From positions 37,320,778-37,384,777 of the forward strand of contig OX438744.1 in the NCBI GenBank assembly GCA_949316235.1: 64,000 nt of DNA, given 5' to 3'. Both the position numbers and the translations under genes were made by a program. The notes beneath the pieces were generated by a model. It made no database searches. It worked only from the letters and a program-made list of their open reading frames with translations, and was not told the DNA's origin. Below, piece after piece: positions 42,108 to 52,780 of this stretch. Within the stretch, counting starts at the first letter, position 1, and each line of letters starts with the position of its first letter. This DNA is from Oegoconia quadripuncta. Its lineage: Eukaryota > Arthropoda > Insecta > Lepidoptera > Autostichidae.

Positions 42108-42557
42108 TTTGGGAGAGGCTTATGTCAGTAGTAAATTTTTGTAGGCTGTTGATGTGTGATGTCACAACGACGATGACTCCGGGTTTGATTCCTGCCGAGG
42201 TTTATTACAGTTTACCAAACAAAGCAAGGCTTATTCATTCGATCAACTCAAACAACATAAATTCTCAACTAGAAAATGTAATCACGCAGACTCATTTAAT
42301 TACAAATAGGGTGAGCAAATTCAATAATTTACCTAAGGAGGTCCGACTTGCATTAATAACACACGATTTGCCCCCTCCCCCCCCCTCTTTCGTGCCTCAG
42401 AGTGGTCACACTAAATTACGTTTTCTCCTTTACATTAAAATATTAGCTCTGCATTGCCCTTTGACGCGTCTTTTAACTTTTAAGATCTATATAGAGTTGT
42501 AACTACACCTGTTACTATTAATATTTCTGTAAATTTTATGCATTATACTATTAATAT
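42108..42557. other. Unassigned open frame and repeat block
   Basis: An open frame of 126 codons runs 42122-42502 (residues include KARLIHSINSNNIN and SKFNNLPKEVRLA). The FNNLPKEVR part vaguely recalls LINE C-termini, and a C run at 42372-42385 encodes PPPPP. I do not call it a gene. 42408-42540 shares CACTAAATTACGTTTTCTCC and TACTATTAATATTTCTGTAA with 11850-11935. Confidence 0.35.
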
Positions 42558-42723
42558 TTATGCACAACGGGTTGAGATGAGGCCGAAGGTAGAAGTGTAC
42601 CCGAAAGTTCCAACTTATTTGAGGTCTGGATAATATCTCACACATTCTATACATTGCAGCTTAACTTAGTAAACCGAGTAACTTGTAACCGTTTGATTGT
42701 ATATATTGAGCCTAGAGGCGGTT
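42558..42723 (-). mobile_element. Diverged SINE-1 (reverse)
   Basis: Tail block TTATGCACAACGGGTTGAGA on the left and head block ATTGAGCCTAGAGGCGGTTA on the right; large internal deletions. Confidence 0.6.
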
Positions 42724-42835
42724 ATAAGTTATACATTGATCCAACAATCTTGTAGTAGTAACGACATATCCAGTCATTTCAGTTATATATTTTTACAGAT
42801 TTTTCATAATGTATTGTTATATAATATGTTTTTGT

Positions 42836-42965
42836 TTTCCCGCGGGAACTACTCACTTTCCAATCCTATCCTATGTTTTAATTCAGGTTATCTTCTATCT
42901 ATGTACCAAATTTCATCCAAATCCGTTCATCCCTTTCGTCGTGATTGAGCAACAAAGTAATAGAT
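42836..42965 (-). repeat. Repeat T fragment (reverse)
   Basis: TCCCGCGGGAACTACTCACT to TTCATCCAAATCCGTTCATC and GTCGTGATTGAGCAACAAA. Confidence 0.55.
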
Positions 42966-43445
42966 TATATAATATGTATTAGTGTAGGTAGCCTTAATAT
43001 AATTTCTGTCTTAGAGACAAATCATTTGTCAGAGTTCTCTACACCAAAGTAAAGATATTAGGTACTATAATCTTCTATGATGTAATAATGATATTGCGAT
43101 GAGTGACATCTGATAATTATTTTCTTTTACCTCCAAGGAATATTATGAGTAACAACGTTGTCATAGGCCTAATACTTAGTAAAAACTGGCGGAGTATTAA
43201 CCACTCCATAGATATATCGTCCACCTAGATTGGATTGACCGTTTAAGGGTTGTTTTTGCCACCCTCGGCCTGGGACAAAAGTCAAGAGTTGAACCAAGAT
43301 CTAAATAAGTGGAAAAGGGGGTGAAATCAACTGAGACACACGTGCTTGTACATTGGCGACTAATCTCCATGACTGAATTTGAGGTTAATTTGAATTTGTT
43401 GAATATATACTTAACCTGGAAAACTCGAAGCAGATGATGCTTTTG
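42966..43445. other. No gene seen
   Basis: Unique sequence. The minus-strand open frame at 43197-43481 has no recognisable features. Confidence 0.35.
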
Positions 43446-43505
43446 TTTTTCTATGCACAACGTGTTCGTACTTGACCTCAATCACACCTAATGTTAAGTG
43501 AGGAT
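43446..43505 (-). mobile_element. SINE-1 tail fragment (reverse)
   Basis: ATGCACAACGTGTTCGTACT and CAATCACACCTAATGTTAAG only. Confidence 0.55.
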
Positions 43506-43587
43506 TGGTAGAACATGCGATAATTTTATCCCGATACAGTGAGTAACTCCCACGGGAGTGTTTGTTACCTTTTCGAGACTACGCCTG

Positions 43588-43915
43588 CAACCACCTCCGT
43601 GGCTCAATAGAAATAACATAGGGTTTATGAATGGATGGTCGCGGGTTCGTTCCCCAGCGGGGTACATGTTTAATACTCGTTTTGGTTGGAGGTTGGACAT
43701 CTTAAAATGTACGCCTGGCTAGCTACCACTATCTTATCTAAGTCTGCCGCCAAACGTCAATGTCAATAGCATTGTTATGTTCCGGTTGTCAGAGATAAGA
43801 TAGCCAGTCCCCCAAATAGGTTGGGGTTTCTAGGTCAGTATGCTTTCACCTTCAGCATCATCTTCACTTAAAATCAGGTGGGATTATTGAGTACAATGCT
43901 AACCCGTTGTGCTTG
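43588..43915 (+). mobile_element. SINE-1, near full length
   Basis: Head AACCACCTCCGTGGCTCAAT, box B GGGTTCGTTCCCC, full body, tail lost after CCGTTGTGCTTG. Confidence 0.75.
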
Positions 43916-45330
43916 ATTTTAAGTTAATATTTACTAATTAAATACAAAATGTTTGCTAAACGCCAAAACGGTGTAACTTGAATGATTTATCCGACGGCGT
44001 TATCGAAATAAATCATACACGTCTAGTTAGTGACAAAGTGACCACTATTGTGGCGGCGTCCCTTTGTCGGTTTGTCTCCAGTTATTTATTATTTGCGAGT
44101 TACGCGCCTTTGCATCGGACCGAGCGATGTATCTTAATATAATGTAATTAATCATTACTAAGTTAGTTTTGGAATAGGTAAGTAAAGTTATTGATGTCCT
44201 TAAAGTACTAAGAGGATATAATTATCACTTGAAAATGTCACTATTAATATTAATATTAATATTACATTTAAATTTTAAATTTACTGCTGATTCACAAAGT
44301 ACGATCAGTCTACTTGTCAAGACAAATCGACGAGGCCAAACACGATGTGGTTGCATTATTTTGTTACACAGTTCCTATGGCCATCACCCAACACCATCAT
44401 CAGATCATATTTTAGTTTATACCCTATTTTATTTTAGTTTTCAATAGAGGATAGCAATGTTCACTTTGTCCCATTCCTCTCTGGCCACAGGAAAATTGAA
44501 ACTATTTGTATTTTATTATGCTTAATTTTATTATTAAAAATTCAATTGTATCTAATGTACCCAATTTCTGGAAGGTATTGATTTCTTTGACATTTATTTA
44601 ATTTCTGAACATGTTTCATATAATATTGTTTAATGTCTACCGCTACAAATATTTGCATGTCGTGGTTACTTATAATTAAGGTGGCGCATGCACTGTGTAC
44701 AATTGCGTTTTTGCCACATTGGACTGGTATGTGTCAATCTTGTTAGTAATCCTAAAAAAATAAATAAATAAAAAATAAAATGCTAATAATATCTCATTTT
44801 TTTTTGTTCAAATGGGCGATTTTCTGATCCCGTAGTAAAGTAGTTCAAAGTGGCTCGAAAGATAGCGCAAACAGATGGGGCCTCTTATTTCTTATATTTT
44901 AATTAAATTTCTACGTCCAGAGCCACGCCTAAGCATAAAAAAGAAAAAAAATTTTAGCCATTGGAAAGTCGCCCACACTTTCTTTTGTGGCAGCAACTAC
45001 TCTGCATGGGGGGACTGAAAATCTTTTTTGTGATGAAAAATAACTTTTATTTTATTATTATTATTATGAATACCTAAATATAGAACACCATAGTAATTCA
45101 TTGTCACCCGAATTAAATTAAATTTTATGTATTTAAAATTTCAGCTTAATCCAATACCAGGAAGTGGGTCAGATTCCACTTGTAAGATTTCATTACAGAC
45201 AGACAGACACCGGGATAGATGAAGCTAAAATAAAATCTTGTAGTAAACAGCTGACAGTGATGACGTCGGAGTAGTGCTGGTGTTATGACGAATATTATCA
45301 CACTTCAAATATTTTCTCTTTAATTTCTAG
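43916..45330. other. No gene seen; upstream of first exon
   Basis: AT-rich, with a balanced unique patch at 43975-44130 (TGGCGGCGTCCCTTTGTCGG) that could be conserved non-coding sequence. A CGCCGAGC-family remnant lies at 44220-44300 (TTGAAAATGTCAC, CTGATTCACAAAGTACGATC). A branch/pyrimidine tract leads to the acceptor at 45329-45330. Confidence 0.4.
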
Positions 45331-45451
45331 GCAAAAATGAGCACGGGAGATGGCGGTGTGGGTGGTCATCAGAAGGCGGACGACCGTCTTGGCCACCACC
45401 AGTCCATGAGTCAGATGCTGTATGGAGCTGGGCTTGGCCCAGGACGGTCAG
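45331..45451 (+). CDS. Zinc-finger transcription factor, exon with start codon (coding from 45337)
   Basis: The exon follows a good 3' splice site (TTTCTCTTTAATTTCTAG) and starts with six non-coding bases (GCAAAA) before ATG at 45337. It encodes 38 residues, MSTGDGGVGGHQKADDRLGH then HQSMSQMLYGAGLGPGRS, and ends after the first base of the next codon at 45451, before GTCAGT (phase 1). The segment is rich in G, H and S, with no domain: a typical disordered N-terminus. Because the start codon lies directly after a splice acceptor, at least one upstream non-coding exon must exist. Codon composition is GC-richer than the flanks. Joins in frame to 46359-46498. Confidence 0.8.
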
Positions 45452-46358
45452 GTCAGTATCACACTCTTTTATGTAAGGTAACTTCTCAAGAAACCAGGGT
45501 TACACGCTGAAATATGGTCACAGAACAATGGAAAAAACGTCTTAACTTCTTGAGATATATGGGCAGTTTATCGTAAACGACCTGTTTCTTTTCTCGAAAC
45601 TGACGACCGATTGGTGTAGTCGATAGAGACCCTATCAGCGAAACCAATGGTTGCGGGTTCGAATCCCGCGAGGGGTAACTGTTTGTGTGATGAATATGAA
45701 CATTTACTCCCGAGTCTTGGGTGTTTATATAAATATTTATGTATGTTTATACGCTATTTAGTATCAATAGCACAAGCTTTGCTTAGTTTGGGACTAGATG
45801 ATTGGTGTAAGTGTCCGAAATATTTCTTAAAAAAGAAACTCATCACATACGCTCATGTTTGCGATCCTTCTTGCTCTGTGCGAAATTCTGCATTTACCAG
45901 AGAGCCAGTTAAATTAGGCACTATAAAATAGGCAAGCAACGTATCAAAGTCAACAAAATTTATGATTTACTGGTTTAATGGCTGACCCTTCAAATTTGAC
46001 GTGCGATACAATGTTCTTATTTATTTGTCATCCAAACAATACAAATTACTTTCATGCCTCCAAAGAATAATAATTGGAGGAGCCATTCAATATACTACCC
46101 CTGTGCTAAAAGCCCGTGAGTAAAGATGGCCACTTATCCGTAGACCATTATGATACTCTCTACCCTCCAAATCTCGTATAAGCCGACAGAAAGAAATGCT
46201 ATGGCTACTCCGCTCTTAGTTCTCCAAGTTTCATGCGGTCGATTGATAATGGAAAGAACGTTTCTCAGGAACCACCCAAATACAGTGCATAATAAGGACT
46301 AATTATTAATTTTATCTAACCAATAACAGAATCCACAAATCCCCTATCTCCCTTTCAG
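45452..46358 (+). other. Intron of the zinc-finger gene (907 bp)
   Basis: GT at 45452, AG at 46357-46358 after CCCTATCTCCCTTTCAG. Contains a full-length SINE-3 and otherwise AT-rich sequence without repeats I can name. Confidence 0.75.
45602..45826 (+). mobile_element. SINE-3, full length, in the intron
   Basis: Head GACGACCGATTGGTGTAGTC and GGGTTCGAATCCCGCGAGGG; body as at 23915. Sense orientation with respect to the host gene. Confidence 0.8.
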
Positions 46359-46498
46359 GGTCATCATCATCATCTCCAGTGGGTGGCACCAACTCCAGCG
46401 GTCTCCTTGTCGTTCCTCAACCCTTGGGAAAGGGTCCCACGAAACTGCAGCCTTTGCATGCCCACGCGCGGAAGTATCATTGCAAGATGTGTCCTCAG
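46359..46498 (+). CDS. Zinc-finger transcription factor, second coding exon
   Basis: Completes the split codon and adds 46 codons: a serine run (five S), PVGGTNSSGLLVVPQPLGKG, PTKLQPLHAHARKYHCKMCP, Q, then GTATTT (phase 0). YHCKMC carries the C-x2-C half of a C2H2 zinc finger, so the two histidines and any further fingers must be in downstream exons. I find none up to 64000, so the next intron is longer than 17 kb or the exon is very short. The leader and C-x2-C spacing would suit large-intron developmental regulators such as rotund/squeeze or crooked legs types, but this is a guess; I give no symbol. Confidence 0.8.
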
Positions 46499-47053
46499 GT
46501 ATTTGATTTTCATTTTATTTAGTTCTAATAAGTCAGGTTATACCTGACCTAAAAACTATATTGTCTTTAAAAAATTTGGCATTGTTACCGAAGAAAATAT
46601 TTTCCATGCACTGAGATTTTATATAGCTGGTCGTTGATGGTTGGCTAAACGAGCAATCATCGGTATTCCTTAAAATTATGTTTGAAGATTAAGTGGTAAT
46701 AGGGCAACTTAATATATTTCTAAGTGGTGGGGCTCACTAGGGTTTCCAAAGGCTATCGTATGACGGTTACCATCAAAGCGCCAAATATGGCAGCGTTTGG
46801 GCCCCGATCGCAAAATGATAATGAACGCCAACGGCTGTCACTCATCAAAATTCAATTCGTCAACTGCTTTCTGTACTGTTAGCAAAAACATAAAAGATAC
46901 AAATGGTTTGAATTTTATTACTATAAATAGACAGACAGACAGACATTTGCGTCCTCGCTTTCTCATATTTTTATATATCTCTAGATGTGTAAAAACTTGC
47001 GTTTTTTTAATAATATCGTGATATCATTATAAAAAATCGCAATATTATATTAG
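46499..47053 (+). other. Start of a long intron
   Basis: Begins GTATTTG. 46740-46880 is unique and balanced in composition (CAAAGCGCCAAATATGGCAG); the rest is AT-rich. Contains a short ACAG microsatellite at 46929-46945. Confidence 0.5.
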
Positions 47054-47450
47054 GTCTTTACCTATGAAATTGGAGTTTTTTTTCTTCGTTAATCATATGT
47101 ACCAATTCCTGCGATTTTCAAAGCTATATCCAAATTGTTTTTTATTTGGAAAATGGAATATTATTTCAAGGTTTTACATGAAATATTTTTTAATTTCTGG
47201 ACTAAATCACATAATAAAAAAAAATTGAACAGAGCTCTTTTCGTGTGCTTCCCATAATCATTTCTTAGATTCGCTGAAACTTTTATAAAGCGGTTACTTT
47301 TAAAATGCCTATACTTAACTTAATGTTATCCACTAATACACACAAACTTCAGCTAAATTTGGATTTGCCGCCCAAAAAAAAAATGTTTGTATATAGAAAA
47401 CAGCCTTAATGAAATTCTTCATACAAAACGCCAATTTCATAAGTAAGGAC
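47054..47450. mobile_element. MITE-M copy 2 (about 397 bp)
   Basis: Left GGTCTTTACCTATGAAATTG, right CAATTTCATAAGTAAGGACC, flanked by TTA and TAA (TA duplication). Aligns with 24222-24638 along its length. Confidence 0.7.
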
Positions 47451-48041
47451 CTAATATTTGAGGCTTTATTCCCACTACAAACCTTTACAGGTTTTCCAAT
47501 GAGTTAAGAAGATCTTACATGATGTATTTATGGATAACAAAATTATAATAACAAAAGTATATTACTCTAGTAAATACATTGAAAAGTACATAATCGTGAA
47601 TGTACCTAGATTTCGTTTTTCATGGGTGACTAATCACTACCGGAGACTTAAATCAAAATTATTTAAGATGCTGGCTTAACGTAACCTGATTTTTTCAAGA
47701 CAGTCTTATTTTGGCAGCAGCTGACAAGAGCTTTCCTTTATTTACACATAATTTCAAAAACCATGTGAAAACGTTAACCAGTGAATCATCTCGTGTGATT
47801 CAAAAATTCTTGTGAACTTATTTTTTAAGAGAATTGTTTATTATTTTTGTTCTGACTGTACATTAAGGCGATGTCCTGTAGAACCGGCAATTAATTCTCT
47901 ATTTAGTGTTTTGCTCATCATAACACGTTTACCAAGCGGACGTTGCTTGTAATAGTAAGTGCTCTAGCTTAAATTATAGATATTATGAATTAATAGGCAC
48001 CAAATGGTACAATAATCATAAATTTAAAAAAAACTCCCAAA
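47451..48041. other. No gene seen
   Basis: AT-rich unique intron sequence. Confidence 0.4.
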
Positions 48042-48435
48042 TATCATCATCATCATTAAGCCAGTAAACATCCCACTGCAGCGATATAGACCTTCCCTCG
48101 TATATGAGGGAGTATGGGTCATAGTCCACCACGATGGCCCAAATACATACATAATGTCACGCCTGTTTTCCGTAGGGGTAGGCAGAGACCACAGGCTTCG
48201 ACTTGCTACGATTCTGGCACACCTCTTCTGCTTCCTTCACTCTCAAAGAATTTTTATTTCTCAGGCATGCAGATTTCCTCACGATGTTTTCTTTCACCCT
48301 TCAAAAGCAGTCGGATAAATGTACATAAGTAAAATTAAATTTAAAACTCATTGGTACATTGGCCTGCCTGGGGATCGAACCCGGACCTTCCAAATTGTGA
48401 GGCCGCCTCTTAACAGCCGAGCCACCGACGCTCTT
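48042..48435 (-). mobile_element. SINE-4 (reverse), single copy in window
   Basis: On the - strand: GTCGGTGGCTCGGCTGTTAA (box A) and GGGTTCGATCCCCAGGCAGG (box B), body with AAACATCGTGAGGAAATCTG, ending with a CATCATCAT (ATG-rich) block. Composition and structure typical of a lepidopteran tRNA-derived SINE. Confidence 0.7.
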
Positions 48436-48547
48436 CTTAACCGCTGATGAGCCCAATACCAAATATGATATTATTATTTAAAGAAATTTGGCATAAGCTT
48501 TCTTAAGGTGCGACGAAAAGAGCGACGGGAATACTGTGTCTCGATCT

Positions 48548-48611
48548 TAGGCCCGTATTACAGAATCAATACAAAAGAGATCTCCGCTTGAGGCCAGTCA
48601 AAAAGGGATAG
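48548..48611. repeat. MITE terminal fragment
   Basis: TAGGCCCGTATTACAGAATC is the GGCCCGTATTA terminus seen in the MITEs at 629 and 27735, followed by unrelated sequence. Confidence 0.45.
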
Positions 48612-48796
48612 TTTTTTTATGCACCACGGGTTCGTACTTGACCTCAATCACACTTGATGTTAAGTGAAGATGAGGTCGAAGGTGGAAGCGTACTGACCCG
48701 GAAACCCCAACACATTTGGGGGACTGGCTATCTTATCTCTGACAACCGGAACACAACAATGCTATTAACATTGCTGCTTGGCGGCAGATTTAGATA
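48612..48796 (-). mobile_element. SINE-1, 5' truncated (reverse)
   Basis: Tail and right body preserved (GCACCACGGGTTCGTACTTG to GGCGGCAGATTTAGATAA); head absent. Confidence 0.75.
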
Positions 48797-49230
48797 ATTT
48801 GTAATTTTTGTAATTTTTATGTAATTTGGGCCTTAGATCGGACGTATCTCAGTAATGCATGATCCCATTTGAGTGCGATTATGAAAATCAGTTAGCCGTA
48901 TTTAGCTTCAAACTTTTTGGTGTATTTTAACGATATTGTCTTTCGGGGGTTCCTAAATTTTGAATCTTTTTTTATATTTAAGATTAATATTTGGGATACG
49001 CTCTTAGCCATGTTTGGAAGATATCGGTTAAGCTATTTCGAAGACATTAAGGTTTGGTTCATCTGTATGATTAGAAAAAAAAAGTTATTAGTATCATAAT
49101 ATCATAAGGGTCGTTATTGGCTCCGTGAGAACTCGATTAAGGTATCCCCCCGATACCACTTAGCGAAGTAGTCTTTTGGTTCATGCTGGTACAGAATAAT
49201 GACTTTACGTAATATAAGTCTTCTTCAATT
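48797..49230. other. No gene seen
   Basis: AT-rich unique sequence. Confidence 0.35.
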
Positions 49231-49340
49231 TAAGAGCTATGCTTTTGTCGGTGGAGTAACGACCATGTCTCTCTACTTTCAGCCCTCGTTTTAACCTCTT
49301 GGTACGACACCACATTCACCTTTTCTTTCACTTGGTCAAA
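49231..49340 (-). pseudogene. LINE C-terminal remnant (VNVVSYQEVK family)
   Basis: - strand frame reads EKVNVVSYQEVKTRAESRET, then WSLLHRQKHSS and stop at 49231. It matches the remnant at 54408-54560 (EKLNVVSYQEVKRKAESREI). End of a retroelement polyprotein; the rest is gone. Confidence 0.55.
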
Positions 49341-49799
49341 GTAATTACGCCTAAGTCTTCGTAATATAAGTACTCAACGAAAAATGCGTCAACTTGATTA
49401 TTAAACCTTTCCGAGGTCGCAATAACTATTCCATTTTCAAAAACATTTCACCAGAAACAAAAGAACTATCGGCAGGGACTCGAACAATAAAACGATTTTA
49501 TCATCACCGGGGCTTTCTAATCAAAACCGGGGCTCGAAGAATGTCATCGGCAAAAATTCCGATGCCCCGACGAGAGGACAGAGACTGGGAGCGACAAAAA
49601 GTAGAATTGGTTAATACTTATTGCGATTGTGTAAATTTTCGGATTCCAAAGTTGCGGCGTTTTGCTTTCGGCAGCGGTGGTTTGTTGGATTCTTTGGTTT
49701 GCTTTACTTTTATTAGTGATCATCACCGTCGACATAACAGTTCCAATTCACTTTATCCGGTTGCTCGTTCTATTGCAGTACATTTTTGAAAATCTAATA
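49341..49799. other. No gene confirmed
   Basis: Balanced composition with a 131-codon open frame (49394-49789) lacking domain, homology or splice support; it may be chance in a GC-richer unique stretch. Confidence 0.35.
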
Positions 49800-50300
49800 T
49801 ATGTCAAAAAAAAATATAGCATCATTTAGGAAAAATAGTGATAAACATGATGTCAATACAAGAAATAAAGATAAACTTGCAGTTCATATACGTCGCCTCC
49901 GCAAAGTCAGTAATTCATTCAAAGGGCTATGTATACGCTTTTTCAATAAGGTTCCTGTTGATATACATAATCGTCCTTTCAATAAATTTAAAGATACTAT
50001 AAAACAGAAGCTTATTGAGAAAGCATATTAAAAAATATCAGATTATTTAGATGATAAACATTCATGGGCATAACCAGCCCGTTCGCATAACCAGGCTATT
50101 TCACAATTAATAATGAAATATTATAAAATAAAATAATAATTAATAATTTTGTAATATAAAAACCTTTTTTTTTTTAAAGAGCAACCTCTCGAGTTTCTTG
50201 CTTGTACTTCTCAGGGGAAAATTGCCTTTAGAACAAGCAGTAGCTTTAAAAATGTAAAATTTGATTATTTTAAGTGTATTTTAAGTTTAGATTTAAGAAT
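49800..50300 (+). pseudogene. LINE C-terminal remnant with 3' UTR (KFKDTIKQKL family, copy 2)
   Basis: Encodes NTRNKDKLAVHIRRLRKVSN, NSFKGLCIRFFNKVP and FNKFKDTIKQKLIEKAY, then an in-frame stop, then DYLDDKHSWA. The 3' UTR has CTTGCTTGTACTTCTCAGGG like 26330-26360. Confidence 0.7.
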
Positions 50301-50329
50301 TTTTTTTAATGTCCGTATTGCTGCCACTT

Positions 50330-50420
50330 GTTTACGGTCGTGAAAGGTTTCTCTATTTGGATAGGAAATATGGGAGTCCATTGCTGGACATAGGCTAGGC
50401 GGATACCACACGTTTCCTGA
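50330..50420 (+). repeat. LINE 3' fragment
   Basis: GGGAGTCCATTGCTGGACAT and AGGCTAGGC, akin to 4311-4345. Confidence 0.4.
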
Positions 50421-50637
50421 CAACCGGTTAAAAAAAAAGAATAACTATGGCACTCATACTGGGACGCGTCCCCACGTGTAACGAATATAGATTATTCAGT
50501 GGCCACGAAATTCCTGGAACTGAATTCTGGTAAGTGGATTTTTCGCTTTTCCTTCTCGTTTACGAGCAGTCCTTACCCCGCGGCTGTCTGAGGAATCGCT
50601 GCAGACGTTCTGTTCTTATAATCCGGACACTCTATCT

Positions 50638-50869
50638 TATTTGAGGGACTGGCTATCTTATCAATGACAACCGGAAAACAACAATGCTATTAACATTGAT
50701 GTTTGACGGCAGATTTGATAAGATGGTGGTAACCAGGCGACATTTAAAATGTCCTACCACCAACCAAATCTGGTGCTAAACATGTACCCCGTATGATTGA
50801 ACCCATGACCGCCGATTCGTAAACCCGCATCAAACGTAATGTTGTTTACATTAAGCCACGGAGGCGGTT
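50638..50869 (-). mobile_element. SINE-1, tail truncated (reverse)
   Basis: Body from TATTTGAGGGACTGGCTATC to the head GCCACGGAGGCGGTT, with small deletions and a short insert (GCATCAAACGT) in the head. Confidence 0.7.
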
Positions 50870-50916
50870 AAATTAATATTCAAGCTATATGTTTTAAATT
50901 AAATATAAAACCACTA

Positions 50917-51119
50917 TACGTTTCCGCCCGTGGATTAGCTTTATCACGGATATCTTTATTTTTATCCCAAAGGAACTACTCACTTTATCGGGATAAAAAT
51001 ATCCTATATATATTAATCCCGGATTTGTTGTAGCTATTTACCAAATTTCATCTAAATACGTTCATCCGTTTCGCCGTGATTCAGCAACAAATAGTCAAAC
51101 ATTTTTATATTTATATTTT
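50917..51119 (-). repeat. Repeat T (reverse)
   Basis: ACGTTTCCGCCCGTGGATTA to TTTCGCCGTGATTCAGCAAC, ending in a TATTTTT stretch. Confidence 0.6.
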
Positions 51120-51510
51120 TGTATTGAAGTACATTAGACGATGACATTTTTCACGGAAAATAAAATATAACTACAAAGAATTACAATCGTTATAAAATAA
51201 TAATTACTTTCCATCATATCATAATATATATTATAGGTACATTTCGTATTTACAAAAAAAGTTGATATTGATATTAAAATAAATATCAGGAGAGTCATTT
51301 GTTCCATTTTTTTCTTAGAACTCTGACATGATGGCTGGGTAAGTTCCCGTCGTGATGGCTGTGCACAACTTGCCTAAGCAGTGTACTCGGATACCTTATA
51401 TGCAGGTCTTGGTATGAAGAACACATCTGAAGGGAGTGGAGTAGGGATATAACTGAAAAAGAATTAATGGCGTGATTAGTTATGACACCGCACTGTGCTG
51501 TGTGTGCTGT
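51120..51510. other. No gene seen
   Basis: Left part AT-rich. 51300-51480 is more balanced and precedes the satellite; it may be LINE-derived. Confidence 0.35.
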
Positions 51511-51942
51511 GCAATGCAATGTAACACAATGTAATTCAATGTAATGCAATGTAATGCACCGAAATGCAATGTAATGCAATGTAATGCAATGTATGCAATG
51601 TAATGCAATGTAATGCAATGTAATGCAATGTAATGCAATGTAATGCAATGTAATGCAATGTAATGCAATGTAATGCAATGTAATGCAATGTAATGCAATG
51701 TAATGCAATGTAATGCAATGTAATGCAATGTAATGCAATGTAATGCAATGTAATGCAATATAATGCAATGTGATGCAAAGCAATGCCATGTAATGCCATG
51801 TAATGCAATGTAATGCAATGTAATGCAATGTAATATAATGTAATACAATGTAATACAATGTAATGCAATGTAATACAATGTAATGCAATGTAATACAATG
51901 TAATATAATGTAATACAATGTAATACAATGTAATTTCGATGT
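51511..51942. repeat. Decamer satellite, TAATGCAATG type (about 43 units)
   Basis: TGTAATGCAA repeated head-to-tail. The central 140 bases (about 51595-51755) are nearly perfect; both ends degrade and drift to TAATACAATG at the right. On the - strand all three frames stay open over hundreds of bases, so long ORFs here are artefacts. Confidence 0.95.
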
Positions 51943-51946
51943 CACT

Positions 51947-52066
51947 GGTGACCCGAGAGCTGGTTGTTTCCTCGCCCAACGCTTAAGTATCTGCATACAA
52001 CGAGGAAACGCTGCCAGCGTTTTGATTACCTTGCCTCGCGGCCCCAATTTTTTACATTTGTACTAG
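51947..52066 (+). pseudogene. LINE C-terminal remnant (GDPRAGCFLAQRL type)
   Basis: Frame reads GDPRAGCFLAQRLSICIQRG, then NAASVLITLPRGPNFLHLY and a TAG at 52064-52066. It resembles the end of a non-LTR retrotransposon polyprotein. It starts five bases after the satellite, so the satellite sits at or inside the LINE coding end. Confidence 0.6.
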
Positions 52067-52093
52067 TTTATATTTAAATTCCATCTCTTTATT

Positions 52094-52335
52094 TGTTACT
52101 GTTTTTAAATAAATATAATGTAATACAATGTAATACAATGTAATTACAATGTAATACAATGTAATACAATGTAACACAATGTAATACACTGTAATACAAT
52201 GTAATACAATGTAATACAATGTAATACAATGTAATACAATGTAATACAATGTAATACAATGTTGGATCCATACCAAAAGTGTTACTGTTTTTAAATAAAT
52301 ATAATGTAATACAATGTAATACAATGTTGGATCCA
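52094..52335. repeat. Second decamer array with duplicated flanks
   Basis: TTACTGTTTTTAAATAAATA precedes TAATACAATG units (52117-52262, about 15 units), then GTTGGATCCATAC. The same leader returns at 52283-52302 with only about two units (52303-52327) and the same GTTGGATCCATAC end. So a unit 'leader, array, trailer' is duplicated with very different array length. Confidence 0.85.
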
Positions 52336-52480
52336 TACTAAAGGTGGTTTCAGAATGGTTTACTATGTATGGGTAACTGAAAATTTTCTGATGAATTCGA
52401 CTATGGTTCCTTGGGGAAAGATTGTTCGTGATCAGGAGTGGAGTCACCAGTAAACAGGACTTACACGTATTCAATTTAAA
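52331..52480. repeat. Fragment of AGGGTG-ended element
   Basis: GTTTCAGAATGGTTTACTAT, GAATTCGACTATGGTTCCTT and GTGGAGTCACCAGTAAACAG match 6250-6360 and 30830-30950. Confidence 0.5.
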
Positions 52481-52559
52481 TATTTTTTAGTGTTAAGTCC
52501 TATGGTCCTTTTACGTCATTCTCGGGAAGAGAAGGGTTAGGCCCATTTATTGTAATTGA

Positions 52560-52780
52560 CTAGCTTTCCGCCCGCGGCTTCGCCTGCGTGGAATAACTTT
52601 ATCGCGGTAAATCGTTTTTCCCACGGGAACTACTCACTTTATCGGGATAAAAATATCCTATGTCTTAATCCAGATTATATTCTACCGATATACCAAATTT
52701 CATCCAAATCCGTTCATCCACTTCGCCGTGATTGAGCAACAAACGAACAAAGAAATAAACAAACAGACAAAATATTCGTT
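52560..52780 (-). repeat. Repeat T, full (reverse)
   Basis: CTAGCTTTCCGCCCGCGGCT, TCATCCAAATCCGTTCATCC and TCGCCGTGATTGAGCAACAA. Best preserved reverse copy. Confidence 0.65.

Noticed and set aside
42122..42502. 126-codon open frame, possible LINE C-terminus
   Set aside because: Only FNNLPKEVR is suggestive; the remainder, including a poly-proline run from a C tract, does not fit a LINE end. Left as unassigned sequence.
49394..49789. 131-codon open frame as a gene
   Set aside because: Basic and serine-rich with no family signature; no exon boundaries; both strands are open in parts, which is typical of chance.
51295..52047. Long - strand open frames (up to 250 codons) rich in LHYIALHCIT
   Set aside because: They are translations of the decamer satellite. 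All three - strand frames are open because the unit lacks stops in any frame, so length is no evidence of coding.
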